Below, in pieces: positions 1 through 8,915 of a DNA stretch of 20,312 nt; within the stretch, counting starts at the first letter, position 1, and the number at the start of each line of letters is the position of its first letter. Location: positions 1 to 20,312 of the forward strand of contig CATEEE010000037.1 of NCBI GenBank assembly GCA_949499045.1, read 5' to 3'. This DNA comes from Marinobacterium sp. xm-d-530. Its GTDB lineage: Bacteria > Pseudomonadota > Gammaproteobacteria > Pseudomonadales > Balneatricaceae. Made by a program: the position numbers and the translations under genes. The notes beneath the pieces were generated by a model. The model did no database searches. It had not been told where the DNA came from and worked only from the letters and a program-made list of their open reading frames with translations.

Positions 1-2
1 GT

Positions 3-70
3 GTGGGGCTATAGTGGCGTGGAGTGGTAAAAAGTGGGTTAAAGTGGGTCAATGTGGAGAGTAGGTGGGG
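3..70 (+). promoter_or_regulatory. MraZ-box array upstream of mraZ
   Basis: GTGG tetramers start at positions 3, 14, 24, 34, 44, 54 and 65, so seven copies lie 10 or 11 bp apart. Several extend to GTGGG or GTGGGG, and one extra out-of-phase copy starts at 19. MraZ proteins are known to bind short runs of TGGG-type direct repeats with about 10-bp spacing in front of their own gene and thereby control the dcw operon. The position (71 bp before the mraZ start) and the periodicity fit such an operator. The array is longer than the three or four repeats described in well-studied species, and it may continue past the left edge. That it binds this genome's MraZ is inferred. Confidence 0.85.
10..15 (+). 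promoter_or_regulatory. Possible -10 element of the mra promoter
   Basis: TATAGT at 10-15 matches the sigma-70 -10 consensus at five of six positions and overlaps the second GTGG box. The matching -35 would lie left of the window, so it cannot be checked. If real, transcription would start near 21-24 inside the MraZ-box array, which would make the array a direct operator. This is weak evidence from one hexamer. Confidence 0.25.
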
Positions 71-140
71 GAGCCGACTCTTCACGTGAGTGGTGGTTTA
101 GGCCGCTACTCAAGGGATTCACAGATAGGAGTGGTAACGA

Positions 141-596
141 ATGTTCCGTGGGGTCAATAAAATCAATTTGGATGCGAAGGGGCGCATGGCTTTGCCTGCG
201 CGCTATCGCGACCAAATTGCAGACTGCTGCGAGAACCAGTTAGTAGTTACCATCGATACAGAAACTCGCTGTCTGCTTCTCTATCCGTTACCGGAATGGG
301 AAACCATTGAGAAGAAGATTGAGTCTCTACCAAGCTTTAACCCCGCGGCCCGCCGCATCCAGCGTCTTTTGATAGGTCATGCAACTGACCTTGAGCTGGA
401 TGCGAGCGGCCGTTTTCTTTTACCGCAACCCCTTCGTGAATATGCGCAGATGGACAAGAAGTTGGTACTTCTTGGTCAGGGGCGCAAATTTGAGATCTGG
501 AGCGAAGACCAGTGGTTGGAAGCTCGAGATCAATATCTGGCCGAGACCGATGAGTCGAGCGCTCTGCCAGATGATCTTCAAACGCTTTCGCTTTAG
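141..596 (+). CDS. mraZ: Transcriptional regulator MraZ
   Basis: The protein has 151 residues, the usual length for MraZ, the DNA-binding regulator that opens dcw clusters and controls its own operon. It consists of two SpoVT/AbrB-like half-domains, each with the family's DxxGR signature: D11-A-K-G-R15 in the first and D87-A-S-G-R91 in the second, each followed by a short hydrophobic-LP segment (MALPAR and FLLPQP). Family members form ring-shaped oligomers that bind repeated TGGG boxes. Such an array lies just upstream at 3-70, so autoregulation is very likely. The ATG at 141 is preceded by AGGAG at 127-131. The stop codon lies 11 bp before the rsmH start, as expected for the first gene of the operon. 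Confidence 0.97.
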   Translation: MFRGVNKINLDAKGRMALPARYRDQIADCCENQLVVTIDTETRCLLLYPLPEWETIEKKIESLPSFNPAARRIQRLLIGHATDLELDASGRFLLPQPLREYAQMDKKLVLLGQGRKFEIWSEDQWLEARDQYLAETDESSALPDDLQTLSL

Positions 597-607
597 GGGG
601 TGGCTCA

Positions 608-1546
608 ATGAGTGACTCTTTTAAGCACATCACAGTCCTTCTAAATGAAGCGGTCGACGCGCTTGTGCAAGATCCTGCTGGAATCTATGTCGATTGTACT
701 TTTGGTCGTGGTGGTCACAGTGCGCTAGTGCTTGAAAGGTTGAATGAAGATGGGCGTCTGATCGCTATCGATAAAGACCCTGAAGCGATTAGCTTTGCAA
801 ATCAACGTTTTGCGGATGAACCGCGTTTCTCAATTGAGCATGGTTCATTCTCAGAGCTGCAGTCATTTATCGAAGCGCGCGGCTTAACCGGAAAAATATC
901 TGGCGTATTGATGGATCTGGGTGTTAGTTCGCCCCAGTTAGATGATCCAAAACGCGGTTTCAGTTTCCAAAATGACGGTCCATTGGATATGCGAATGGAT
1001 ACAACGTCGGGCGAAAGCGCTGCGGACTGGATCAATCGAGCGCCAGAAAAAGAGATTGCCGATGTTCTGTTTACTTATGGCGAAGAGAGGTTTGGTCGTC
1101 GTATGGCTGCGGCGGTTATTCGCGAGCGAGAGATTGAGCCCATTACCACAACAGCTCGTTTGTCTTCAATTATTGCTGAAGCTAACCCTAAGTGGGAGAA
1201 AGGCAAAAACCCAGCGACACGTGCCTTTCAGGGGATTCGAATTCATATCAATAAAGAGCTTGAAGATGTTGAGCAGGTTCTTGATCAATCCTTAGAGGTA
1301 CTCGCTGTCGGTGGGCGCCTTGCAGTCATCAGTTTCCATTCGTTAGAAGATCGTATTGTTAAGCGCTTTATTCGTAAATATGTAAAAGGGGATGAGCATC
1401 TTCCTGCAGGTATACCGTTTACGCAGGATATGTTGAATCAACGCCTAAAGGCGATCGGTAAAGCGGTCAAGGCGGGCAAGGATGAGGTGTCTGATAATCC
1501 TCGCTCCCGAAGTGCAGTAATGAGAATAGCGGAGAAACTCAAATGA
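608..1546 (+). CDS. rsmH: 16S rRNA (cytosine(1402)-N(4))-methyltransferase RsmH
   Basis: This 312-residue protein is RsmH (formerly MraW), the SAM-dependent enzyme that N4-methylates C1402 in the decoding centre of 16S rRNA. The SAM-binding loop is visible as VDCTFGRGGH at residues 28-37. Further family signatures are the MDLGVSSPQLD block, GFSF, the ISFHSLEDRIVK motif and the C-terminal NPRSRSA. The length matches E. coli RsmH (313). The ATG at 608 follows AGGGGG at 595-600, which overlaps the mraZ stop. The gene ends inside an ATGA overlap with ftsL, so translation of the two is probably coupled. It is the standard second gene of the dcw cluster and its identity is not in doubt. Confidence 0.97.
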   Translation: MSDSFKHITVLLNEAVDALVQDPAGIYVDCTFGRGGHSALVLERLNEDGRLIAIDKDPEAISFANQRFADEPRFSIEHGSFSELQSFIEARGLTGKISGVLMDLGVSSPQLDDPKRGFSFQNDGPLDMRMDTTSGESAADWINRAPEKEIADVLFTYGEERFGRRMAAAVIREREIEPITTTARLSSIIAEANPKWEKGKNPATRAFQGIRIHINKELEDVEQVLDQSLEVLAVGGRLAVISFHSLEDRIVKRFIRKYVKGDEHLPAGIPFTQDMLNQRLKAIGKAVKAGKDEVSDNPRSRSAVMRIAEKLK

Positions 1547-1911
1547 TCCCGTTCTCAATACCCTTCAGGGATAGGCTCTCCATAAAGCAGAAGCCTAAGC
1601 AACAAACTAAAGAGCTGCCCATGTTAGAACTTGGTCAGCTTTTTGCACCTCTGGTCTCTGGCTTTTTATTGATTGCTTTCATCTTTATCTCTGCTTTGGC
1701 GGTGATCTACACTGCTTATGATTACCGTCGTCTTTTCAATCAGCAACAGGTTCTTGTGCGTCAAAGCGACGAGCTGCGCATTGAGTGGGGGCAGTTGTTG
1801 CTAGAGCAGTCAGCCTGGGGTGCAAACAACCGTGTGGAAGTGTTGGCGGAGCAGCGCTTAGGCATGAAGATGCCTAAAGCAAATGAGATTAGGCTGGCGA
1901 TCGATGAGTAA
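1543..1911 (+). CDS. ftsL: Cell division protein FtsL
   Basis: FtsL is a small bitopic membrane protein that joins FtsB and FtsQ in the divisome and helps activate FtsW-FtsI. The 122-residue product matches E. coli FtsL in length (121). It has a cytoplasmic N-terminal part of about 33 residues, one membrane segment at about 34-57 (rich in F, L, I and A), then a periplasmic leucine-containing helix suited to coiled-coil pairing. The family-typical pattern of R-V-E-x-x-A-E-x-x-L-x-M is seen as RVEVLAEQRLGM near the C-terminus. The start is the ATG of the ATGA overlap with rsmH. An internal ATG at 1621 would leave almost no cytoplasmic tail and is less likely. Sequence conservation is low in this family, so context carries much of the call. 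Confidence 0.93.
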   Translation: MIPFSIPFRDRLSIKQKPKQQTKELPMLELGQLFAPLVSGFLLIAFIFISALAVIYTAYDYRRLFNQQQVLVRQSDELRIEWGQLLLEQSAWGANNRVEVLAEQRLGMKMPKANEIRLAIDE

Positions 1912-3613
1912 CGAAGAGGTGGTTCAGACTCAAGCGGCTAAAGGCTGGCGACTGTGGCTAGTCTTTATCGCGCTCGTGCTTATCTCGGGTGTGATTGTTG
2001 CGAAGATGGTGTCGCTCTATACCGCGGAACAGGCATTTCTGCAGAAACAGGGTGATGCACGATCGCTTCGCACTCGTTTAACGCCTGCGCATCGTGGTTT
2101 GATTACTGATCGCCATGGTGATCCCTTAGCGGTCAGTGCGCCGGTGGCGACCATTTGGGCCGACCCTAAAGAGACCGATCTACAAAACTCAAACCTGCCT
2201 CAGTTGGCTCGTCTGTTGAGTTTGAACCCGCAATCGCTACTCAACTCGCTAAAAGAGAATCCTTCACGTCGTTTTATGTACCTCAAGCGACAGGTGACAC
2301 CTGAGCTGGCTGAGCATGTTGGTGAGCTTAATATTCGTGGTATCCATGTCGATCAAACCTTCCGCAGGTTCTACCCGACCGGTGAAGTTTCAACACACTT
2401 GGTTGGATTCACCAATGTGGATGGTAAAGGGCAAGAGGGCTTTGAATTGGCCTTTGATGAGATGCTGCATGGGGAGCCTGGTCGAGCACTGGTTCTTCAA
2501 GATCGCAAAGGCAGAACCATCAAACACCTTAAGTCTTTGCAGGAGGCCGATCCCGGTGAAGATTTAGCGCTGAGTATCGATCTGCGTTTGCAGTATCTGG
2601 CCTACCGAGAGCTCAAAGATGCTGTACAGACGCACAAAGCGGATTCGGCATCGGCCGTTATTCTGGATGCTCGTACCGGTGAGGTGTTGGCGTTGGTTAA
2701 TCAGCCTTCATACAACCCGAACGATCGTCGTAACCTGAATCCTAACGGGCTACGTAATCGCGCCGTGACCGATATTTTTGAGCCGGGTTCGACCATGAAA
2801 CCGATCACCGTAGCTGCTGCCTTGATGAGTGGCGATTACCAATTTGAGGATGTGATCGATACTTCGCCAGGTTATATCCGAGTTCGTGGCTCGTCGATTC
2901 GCGACCACCGTAACTACGGTGAATTAGACATGACAGGCATTATCACCAAGTCGAGCAACGTCGGTGTCGTTAAGTTGACGCTATCGATGGAGAATGATGC
3001 GGTTCGTAATCTGATGTTCAATATGGGGCTAGGGCAGCCGACCAATACGGGTTTTCCAGGTGAGCGCTCAGGTGTGTTGCCTTTCCTAAGTGAGCGCCAA
3101 GAGGTTGAACGTGCGACCCTATCCTACGGTTATGGGCTATCAGTAACACCGCTTCAGTTGGCGCAATCGTACATACCCTTTGCTAACCAGGGCGTTAAAT
3201 TGCCTGTCTCACTCTACAAGTTGGACGAAAAGCCTGAAGGCGAGCGTGTTATGCCGGCCGAGGTGGCCACTCAGGTGCTGGGTATGATGGAGACGGTTGT
3301 TACTCCGATTGGTACTGCAAAACAGGCAGCGGTTCCAGGTTACCGTGTTGGGGGTAAAACCGGTACTGCTCACAAAGCCATTGCTGGCGGCTACGCTGAA
3401 GATGCTTATGTGTCAGTGTTTGCAGGCATAGCACCGATCAGTGATCCACGCATTGTAATGGTGGTGATGGTTGATAACCCGAAAGGGCAAGAGTATTACG
3501 GCGGCGCGGTGGCTGCTCCCGTTTTTTCTCGGGTGATGGGCGGTGTGCTGCGTTTGATGAATGTCCCGCCTGATAACTGGGATGAAGCCAAAATGCAGGT
3601 GGCCTCAAAATGA
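1904..3613 (+). CDS. ftsI: Septal peptidoglycan transpeptidase FtsI (PBP3)
   Basis: FtsI is the class B penicillin-binding protein that crosslinks septal peptidoglycan together with the glycosyltransferase FtsW. With the ATG at 1904 the protein has 569 residues (E. coli 588). A single N-terminal membrane anchor lies at about 17-39, then the PBP dimerisation domain, then the transpeptidase domain with all three active-site motifs: SxxK as S296-T-M-K299, SxN as S350-S-N352 and KTGT at 485-488. An in-frame ATG at 1883 would add seven residues. I prefer 1904 because AGG at 1891-1893 sits at a reasonable distance and the 8-bp overlap with the ftsL end is typical. The stop codon overlaps the murE start (ATGA). 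This is the target of beta-lactams such as aztreonam in related bacteria. Confidence 0.96.
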   Translation: MSNEEVVQTQAAKGWRLWLVFIALVLISGVIVAKMVSLYTAEQAFLQKQGDARSLRTRLTPAHRGLITDRHGDPLAVSAPVATIWADPKETDLQNSNLPQLARLLSLNPQSLLNSLKENPSRRFMYLKRQVTPELAEHVGELNIRGIHVDQTFRRFYPTGEVSTHLVGFTNVDGKGQEGFELAFDEMLHGEPGRALVLQDRKGRTIKHLKSLQEADPGEDLALSIDLRLQYLAYRELKDAVQTHKADSASAVILDARTGEVLALVNQPSYNPNDRRNLNPNGLRNRAVTDIFEPGSTMKPITVAAALMSGDYQFEDVIDTSPGYIRVRGSSIRDHRNYGELDMTGIITKSSNVGVVKLTLSMENDAVRNLMFNMGLGQPTNTGFPGERSGVLPFLSERQEVERATLSYGYGLSVTPLQLAQSYIPFANQGVKLPVSLYKLDEKPEGERVMPAEVATQVLGMMETVVTPIGTAKQAAVPGYRVGGKTGTAHKAIAGGYAEDAYVSVFAGIAPISDPRIVMVVMVDNPKGQEYYGGAVAAPVFSRVMGGVLRLMNVPPDNWDEAKMQVASK

Positions 3614-5103
3614 CGCAGTTATCGATGCCGTGGAAACTTAATGAACTCCTAGAGCCATTTGGTCTTGGGGGGTCTGACGTCTGTATAAGTCAATTATCAC
3701 AAGACAGTCGAGAAGATCAGTCTGGCGCACTGTTTGTTGCGCGATCAGGTGCCAATTTCAGTGCGACCGATTTCGCTGAGCAGGCGGTTAGCCGAGGTGC
3801 TAAAGCGGTTCTGTTACAGGGTAGTAGAGTTGAGGCTTCTTGTTTGGCTGAGCAGCTCGATGTTGAGGTGATCGCATGGCAGCCTGATACCTGCTCATTG
3901 GCTCAATTGGCCGATCGCTTTTACCACTCACCTTCCCAGTCGATGACACTGGTTGGCATTACCGGTACAAACGGTAAGACCTCTTCTGCTCACTTCCTCG
4001 TTCAGCTACTCACCCAGTTAGGTGGTCGAGCGGCAATGTTGGGAACCATTGGTGTTGGCTTTTTAGACGACCTCAGGGTTTCTAGTCATACCACGCTTGA
4101 CCCAATTGCCCTGCAAAGAACCTTGGCAGAACTGCTCGAGTCGGGTGCCGACACCGTTGTAATGGAGGTGTCGAGCCACGCTATTGATCAAGGACGAATC
4201 GATCAGTTGGCTTTTGATTTAGTGGCCTACACTAACCTGTCACGAGACCACTTAGATTATCATGTCACGATGGAGGCTTATGCAGCCGCCAAGTCGAAGT
4301 TATTTGACTCTTATGGAGTGCCGTTGCAGCTGATTAATGCCGATGATGCTTACGCTGCGCAACTGTTAAATGAAACAACTGAAGCAACACGCTTAAGCTT
4401 TTCAACCCAATCAAGCAGGGCGAATATCGCCGCTAGCAATCCAGAGTTCAGTGCACAAGGTTTGTCATTTACTCTGACGATGAATGAGCAAACCATCACC
4501 GTCAATACCGCGCTAATGGGAAGCTTCAACCTGTCCAACCTGACGTTGGTATTGGGTGCAGCGGCGATGCTTGGCAATGACCTAAAAGACATTGAGAGTT
4601 GTGTCTCGAAACTGCAGTCCGTGCCAGGGCGTATGGAGGTTGTTTCCAGTGCCGGCGATCCGTGTGTCATTGTGGATTATGCCCACACGCCGGATGCATT
4701 GGAAAAAGCGTTAATCGCCTGTCGAGAACATTTAGTAGGCGGCGAGTTGTTGACTCTGTTTGGCTGCGGTGGTGAGCGTGACCGTGGAAAACGTCCCATG
4801 ATGGCGGCCATAGCAGAACAGTTATCTGATCGTGTATGGGTGACCAGTGATAACCCACGCACTGAAAATCCACAAGCGATTATTGATGAAATTATGCTCG
4901 GCTTTACTGGAAGGAAACCGACTGTTGAAGTGATCGGTCGCGCCGATGCGATCGATCAGATCATTGATCATGCAACGGCTGACGATATTGTTTTGATCGC
5001 CGGTAAAGGTCACGAAGAGTATCAAGAGATCAATGGTGAGCGCCTCTCTTTCTCTGATCAGAAGCAGGCACTGTCAGCATTGAGAAGAGGCGCCACACTA
5101 TGA
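3610..5103 (+). CDS. murE: UDP-MurNAc-L-Ala-D-Glu:meso-diaminopimelate ligase MurE
   Basis: MurE is the cytoplasmic ATP-dependent ligase that adds the third residue to the UDP-MurNAc peptide. At 497 residues it matches the E. coli enzyme (495). The ATP loop is GITGTNGKTSS with the P-loop lysine at K123. The lysine carbamylated in the family corresponds to K228 in the AAKSKLF segment. The DNPR motif at 414-417, which recognises meso-diaminopimelate, is intact, so the cell wall is predicted to be of the Gram-negative DAP type rather than the L-lysine type. The KGHEEYQ block near the C-terminus is also typical. The start overlaps the ftsI stop by 4 bp and the stop overlaps the murF start, which suggests coupled translation. 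Confidence 0.97.
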   Translation: MTQLSMPWKLNELLEPFGLGGSDVCISQLSQDSREDQSGALFVARSGANFSATDFAEQAVSRGAKAVLLQGSRVEASCLAEQLDVEVIAWQPDTCSLAQLADRFYHSPSQSMTLVGITGTNGKTSSAHFLVQLLTQLGGRAAMLGTIGVGFLDDLRVSSHTTLDPIALQRTLAELLESGADTVVMEVSSHAIDQGRIDQLAFDLVAYTNLSRDHLDYHVTMEAYAAAKSKLFDSYGVPLQLINADDAYAAQLLNETTEATRLSFSTQSSRANIAASNPEFSAQGLSFTLTMNEQTITVNTALMGSFNLSNLTLVLGAAAMLGNDLKDIESCVSKLQSVPGRMEVVSSAGDPCVIVDYAHTPDALEKALIACREHLVGGELLTLFGCGGERDRGKRPMMAAIAEQLSDRVWVTSDNPRTENPQAIIDEIMLGFTGRKPTVEVIGRADAIDQIIDHATADDIVLIAGKGHEEYQEINGERLSFSDQKQALSALRRGATL

Positions 5104-6461
5104 TGCGTGACTACTCTTTAATGGAGCTAGCATCAGTATTAAACGCTGAACTCATAGGTTCTGATGCGCCAATAGAACGCGTGACTACCGACAGTCGAAA
5201 TGCGCATTCAGGTGATCTGTTTGTTGCGTTGAAAGGTGAGCGATTTGATGCGCATGATTTCGTATCAAAAGTCAGTCAACAGGGTGCATCAGCGGCTGTT
5301 GTGGAACACCCTCTTGAGTTATCTATCCCTCAGCTCATTGTGGCAGATACCCGAGTAGCATTGGGGCAACTGGGTGCGTTGAATCGTCAGCAATTTTCAG
5401 GTCAGGTTGTCGCAGTAACTGGAAGTGCTGGTAAAACCAGTGTCAAAGAGATGTTGGCGTTGATGTTCTCTTCATTAGCACCCACATTGGCTACCCAAGG
5501 TAATCTCAATAATGACATCGGTGCGCCACTCACGCTGCTTGAGCTCTCACCTCAACATGAGTTTGCGGTGATTGAATTAGGGGCTAGCGCGGTGGGCGAG
5601 ATCGATTATACCTCTGCAATGACCCAGCCTAATATCGCCATTCTTAACAATGCTATGGACGCCCATGTAGAGGGGTTCGGAAGCCTTGAAAATATCGTTC
5701 AGGCTAAGTCAGAGATCTATGATGGCCTAGTGGAGGCCGGTATAGGAATCGTCAATCTAGATGATCCACATGCAGCCATTTGGACGGAGAAGCTCGATCG
5801 TTTGAAGAGGCGTTGGATCGGTTTCGGGTTGAAGGATTCTGCTGCAGTAACGGCAACGAATGTGACTGTGAATGATCGAGGTTGTTATGGATTTACCCTC
5901 CACTATCAGGGCAATCAATACTCCGTTCAGCTCTCTGTGATGGGACGTCATATGGTCTCCAACGCACTAGCCGCAATGGCTGCTTGGGTTGCATCAGGTC
6001 AGTCTATTGTTAGTGGGATTGAACCGTTAGAGAGCTACACAGGGTTTAAGGGTCGCCTGCAGGTCCATTCACTTAAGCCCACTCTTGCATTGATCGATGA
6101 CTCTTACAACGCAAGCCCTTCTGCAGTGAAAGCTGCCATCGACACATTGATGACCCTTGAGGGTGAGCATCTGCTTGTTTTAGGTGATATGGCTGAGTTG
6201 GGAAGTGATGAAGTAACGCTTCACTTAGAGATTGGGCGTTATGCCAAGCAGCAGGGTGTTGAGCGTTTGATGGCAACTGGCCCGCTAATGGCGAATGCGG
6301 TATCAGCCTTCGGTGAGGGCGCGGATCATTTTGCGTCACGTGAAGATCTAGTGACTGAATTAAAAAACAACCTACCTAGTGAGGGTGCTCTGCTGGTTAA
6401 AGGTTCACGAAGTGCAGCGATGGATCGTGTGGTCGATGCACTGATAGAGATGGAAAAATAG
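5100..6461 (+). CDS. murF: UDP-MurNAc-tripeptide:D-alanyl-D-alanine ligase MurF
   Basis: MurF adds D-Ala-D-Ala to UDP-MurNAc-tripeptide, which completes the cytoplasmic pentapeptide precursor. The 453-residue protein (E. coli 452) shows the Mur-ligase architecture: an N-terminal UMP-binding domain beginning with S-x-x-E-L-A-like features, a central ATPase domain with AVTGSAGKTS (P-loop K112) followed by the GNLNNDIGAPLTLL block typical of MurF, and a C-terminal domain with DDSYNASP and LGDMAELG. The ATG at 5100 overlaps the murE stop, and an AGAAGAGG purine run at about 5083-5090 supplies the ribosome site. A second ATG follows at once at 5103 and is an equally possible start. Its partner enzyme DdlB, which makes the D-Ala-D-Ala substrate, is encoded downstream in the same cluster. 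Confidence 0.97.
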   Translation: MMRDYSLMELASVLNAELIGSDAPIERVTTDSRNAHSGDLFVALKGERFDAHDFVSKVSQQGASAAVVEHPLELSIPQLIVADTRVALGQLGALNRQQFSGQVVAVTGSAGKTSVKEMLALMFSSLAPTLATQGNLNNDIGAPLTLLELSPQHEFAVIELGASAVGEIDYTSAMTQPNIAILNNAMDAHVEGFGSLENIVQAKSEIYDGLVEAGIGIVNLDDPHAAIWTEKLDRLKRRWIGFGLKDSAAVTATNVTVNDRGCYGFTLHYQGNQYSVQLSVMGRHMVSNALAAMAAWVASGQSIVSGIEPLESYTGFKGRLQVHSLKPTLALIDDSYNASPSAVKAAIDTLMTLEGEHLLVLGDMAELGSDEVTLHLEIGRYAKQQGVERLMATGPLMANAVSAFGEGADHFASREDLVTELKNNLPSEGALLVKGSRSAAMDRVVDALIEMEK

Positions 6462-6462
6462 T

Positions 6463-7545
6463 ATGTTGGTCTATTTAGCAGATTACCTGTCACAATTTTA
6501 CAGCGGCTTTAATGTCTTCAAGTACATCACCTTGCGCGGCATTATGGGGGTTTTAACGGCCTTAGCGATGGCACTATTGATGGGGCCGCATCTGATCAGA
6601 AAACTTCAGATTAAGCAGATTGGTCAGGCCGTTCGTCACGATGGGCCTGAGTCGCATTTGAGTAAAGCAGGTACACCCACGATGGGCGGTGCGCTGATTA
6701 TTCTAGCAATTGTCACCAGTACTCTTCTCTGGTCTGATCTAGCCAACCCCTATGTTTGGGTAACACTGTTTGTACTTGTGGTATTTGGCGCGGTTGGTTG
6801 GGTTGATGATTGGCGCAAAGTGATTGAGAAAGACTCGCGCGGTTTACCCGCTAAATGGAAATACCTGTGGCAGTCTGTGGGCGGTGCCGCTGCGGCAGTA
6901 GCGCTTTTTTGGTTAGCGGAAACACCCGCTGAAACGGATCTGTTAATTCCGTTTTTTAAAGATACCGCGTTATCACTGGGTTTGCTGTTCATACCCTTTG
7001 CCTATTTCGTGATTGTCGGAAGTTCTAATGCGGTCAATCTAACCGACGGCTTGGACGGATTAGCGATCCTTCCAACCGTTATGGTCGCAGGCGCACTGGC
7101 GGTTTTTGCCTACCTGACAGGCCACGTCAAGTTTGCTGAGTATCTCAACATCCCTTACATCCCAGGTGCCGGTGAATTGATCATTCTGCTAGGCGCCATT
7201 ATTGGAGCAGGCTTAGGATTCCTATGGTTTAACACCTACCCAGCGATGGTCTTTATGGGCGATGTCGGCGCACTAGCGCTGGGTGCTGTTTTGGGTGTGG
7301 TCGCCGTCATTGTTCGCCAAGAGCTTGTTCTTCTAATCATGGGCGGGATTTTTGTACTGGAAACTGTTTCAGTCATTCTGCAAGTGGCGTCATTCAAATT
7401 AACCGGTCGTCGCATCTTCAGAATGGCGCCGATCCATCACCACTTTGAGTTGAAAGGGTGGCCTGAGCCACGCGTCATCGTCCGTTTCTGGATCATCAGT
7501 TTTGTACTGGTGTTGATCGGCTTAGCGTCATTGAAAATACGATAG
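6463..7545 (+). CDS. mraY: Phospho-MurNAc-pentapeptide translocase MraY
   Basis: MraY is the polytopic inner-membrane enzyme that transfers phospho-MurNAc-pentapeptide from UDP to undecaprenyl phosphate, giving lipid I. At 360 residues it has exactly the length of E. coli MraY, and the key acidic residues fall at the same positions: D115-D116 in VDDWRK and D267 in FMGDVGALALG. The NAVNLTDGLDGLA loop, the KAGTPTMGG loop and the triple histidine H325-H327 in PIHHHFELKGWPE are all intact. About ten hydrophobic membrane segments can be read along the protein. Only one base separates it from the murF stop. It precedes murD in the usual order. Confidence 0.97.
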   Translation: MLVYLADYLSQFYSGFNVFKYITLRGIMGVLTALAMALLMGPHLIRKLQIKQIGQAVRHDGPESHLSKAGTPTMGGALIILAIVTSTLLWSDLANPYVWVTLFVLVVFGAVGWVDDWRKVIEKDSRGLPAKWKYLWQSVGGAAAAVALFWLAETPAETDLLIPFFKDTALSLGLLFIPFAYFVIVGSSNAVNLTDGLDGLAILPTVMVAGALAVFAYLTGHVKFAEYLNIPYIPGAGELIILLGAIIGAGLGFLWFNTYPAMVFMGDVGALALGAVLGVVAVIVRQELVLLIMGGIFVLETVSVILQVASFKLTGRRIFRMAPIHHHFELKGWPEPRVIVRFWIISFVLVLIGLASLKIR

Positions 7546-7553
7546 GAATTAAC

Positions 7554-8915
7554 GTGTCACTGATTACGAGCGATAAACGCAGAATCATTATCGGCTTAGG
7601 TCAAACAGGCCAGAGCATCGCACGCTTCTTCGCAAGCCGCGGTCTGCCGTTTGCCGCCTGTGACACGCGAGAGAGTGGTGCGGCCATTGATGCGTTTCGT
7701 AATCAATACCCTGAGGTCGAACTGCAAACAGGTTCCCTAAATAGCGAATGGTTGAGTCAGGCTGATGAGTTGGTGATCAGTCCAGGAGTGGCTAAAAATC
7801 AGCCTGAGATTCAGGCGGCCATCGCTTCAGGTGCAAAATTAATCGGTGATATCGATCTATTTGCTCGCGAGGTGACGGCTCCAATCATTGCGATTACCGG
7901 TTCGAATGGTAAAAGTACCGTGACAACACTGGTTTGGCAGATGGCCGTGGATGCGGGCTGTCGTGTAGAAATTGGCGGCAATATAGGCATACCGGTTCTG
8001 GATCTATTAGCCAAACCTGCCGCCGATCTCTATGTTTTAGAACTCTCTAGCTTTCAGCTTGAAACTACCAACGATCTTAAGGCATCAGCTGCTACCGTAT
8101 TGAACATGTCGGCCGATCACATGGACCGTTATGAGGGTATGCAGGGTTATCATGCTGCGAAACACCGCATCTATCGCCACTGTCAGCAGGCAATTTTTAA
8201 CCGCGAAGATGCACTATCAAGGCCCTTGGTACCGAACAGTACTAAACAGATCTCTTTTGGTTTGGGTGCGCCTGATCTCAACCAGTATGGCCGTTTGATG
8301 GTTGAGGGTAAGCCCTGGTTGGCAAAAGGTGCCGAAGCCCTTATGCCGGTTGCCGATATGAAGATGCGCGGTGAACACAATGAGCTGAATGCGCTTGCGG
8401 CATTAGCTCTGTGCGAATCACAGGGGCTAGAGATAAACTCTCTGTTACAGACACTGTCAATATTTCCGGGGCTCGAACATCGCTGCCAGTGGATTGCAGA
8501 GCAGGACGGCGTGAGCTGGTTTAACGACTCTAAAGGGACCAATCTTGGTGCTACCCTGGCGGCAGTTATGGGCCTTGGCGAGACTCAGGAGCGCAATAAT
8601 TCATTAATTTTAATCGCTGGTGGGCAGGCCAAAGGGCAGGATTTCTCTGGATTGAAACAACCCAGTCAACGTTATCTAAAGTCACTCATTCTGATCGGTG
8701 AAGATCGCCAGCAGATGGCGAATGAGATCAATTGTGAAACTACGTTTTTTGCCGATTCATTGATGGACGCAGTGTGTTTGGCTGCGTCTCATTCAGAGTC
8801 GGGTGATGCGGTTCTGTTATCACCCGCCTGTGCAAGTTTTGATATGTTTTCCGGGTTTGAAGACCGTGGCCAGCAGTTTGTCGCGGCTGTGAAAGAGGTG
8901 TTGTCATGCGATTAG
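7554..8915 (+). CDS. murD: UDP-MurNAc-L-alanine:D-glutamate ligase MurD
   Basis: MurD adds D-glutamate to UDP-MurNAc-L-Ala in the cytoplasm, the second step of stem-peptide synthesis. The 453-residue product (E. coli 438) carries an N-terminal Rossmann-like UDP-binding domain starting IIIGLGQTGQSIARF, the ATP loop AITGSNGKST (P-loop K120), the EIGGNIGIPVLDL block and the C-terminal LLSPACASFDMF motif. It starts with GTG at 7554. AGGAA at 7544-7548 sits 5 bp upstream, which supports this start. The gene ends 10 bp inside ftsW, so the two are read in overlapping frames and probably coupled. All expected motifs of the family are present. Confidence 0.97.
   Translation: MSLITSDKRRIIIGLGQTGQSIARFFASRGLPFAACDTRESGAAIDAFRNQYPEVELQTGSLNSEWLSQADELVISPGVAKNQPEIQAAIASGAKLIGDIDLFAREVTAPIIAITGSNGKSTVTTLVWQMAVDAGCRVEIGGNIGIPVLDLLAKPAADLYVLELSSFQLETTNDLKASAATVLNMSADHMDRYEGMQGYHAAKHRIYRHCQQAIFNREDALSRPLVPNSTKQISFGLGAPDLNQYGRLMVEGKPWLAKGAEALMPVADMKMRGEHNELNALAALALCESQGLEINSLLQTLSIFPGLEHRCQWIAEQDGVSWFNDSKGTNLGATLAAVMGLGETQERNNSLILIAGGQAKGQDFSGLKQPSQRYLKSLILIGEDRQQMANEINCETTFFADSLMDAVCLAASHSESGDAVLLSPACASFDMFSGFEDRGQQFVAAVKEVLSCD

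Noticed and set aside
86..96. Further GTGG copies at 90 and 93 as part of the MraZ-box array
   Set aside because: They are 25 and 28 bp after the last box, out of phase with the 10-bp ladder, so I did not count them.
52..243. Short + strand frame starting at 52
   Set aside because: It begins inside the MraZ-box array and runs out of frame into mraZ; its amino-acid composition is unlike a real protein.
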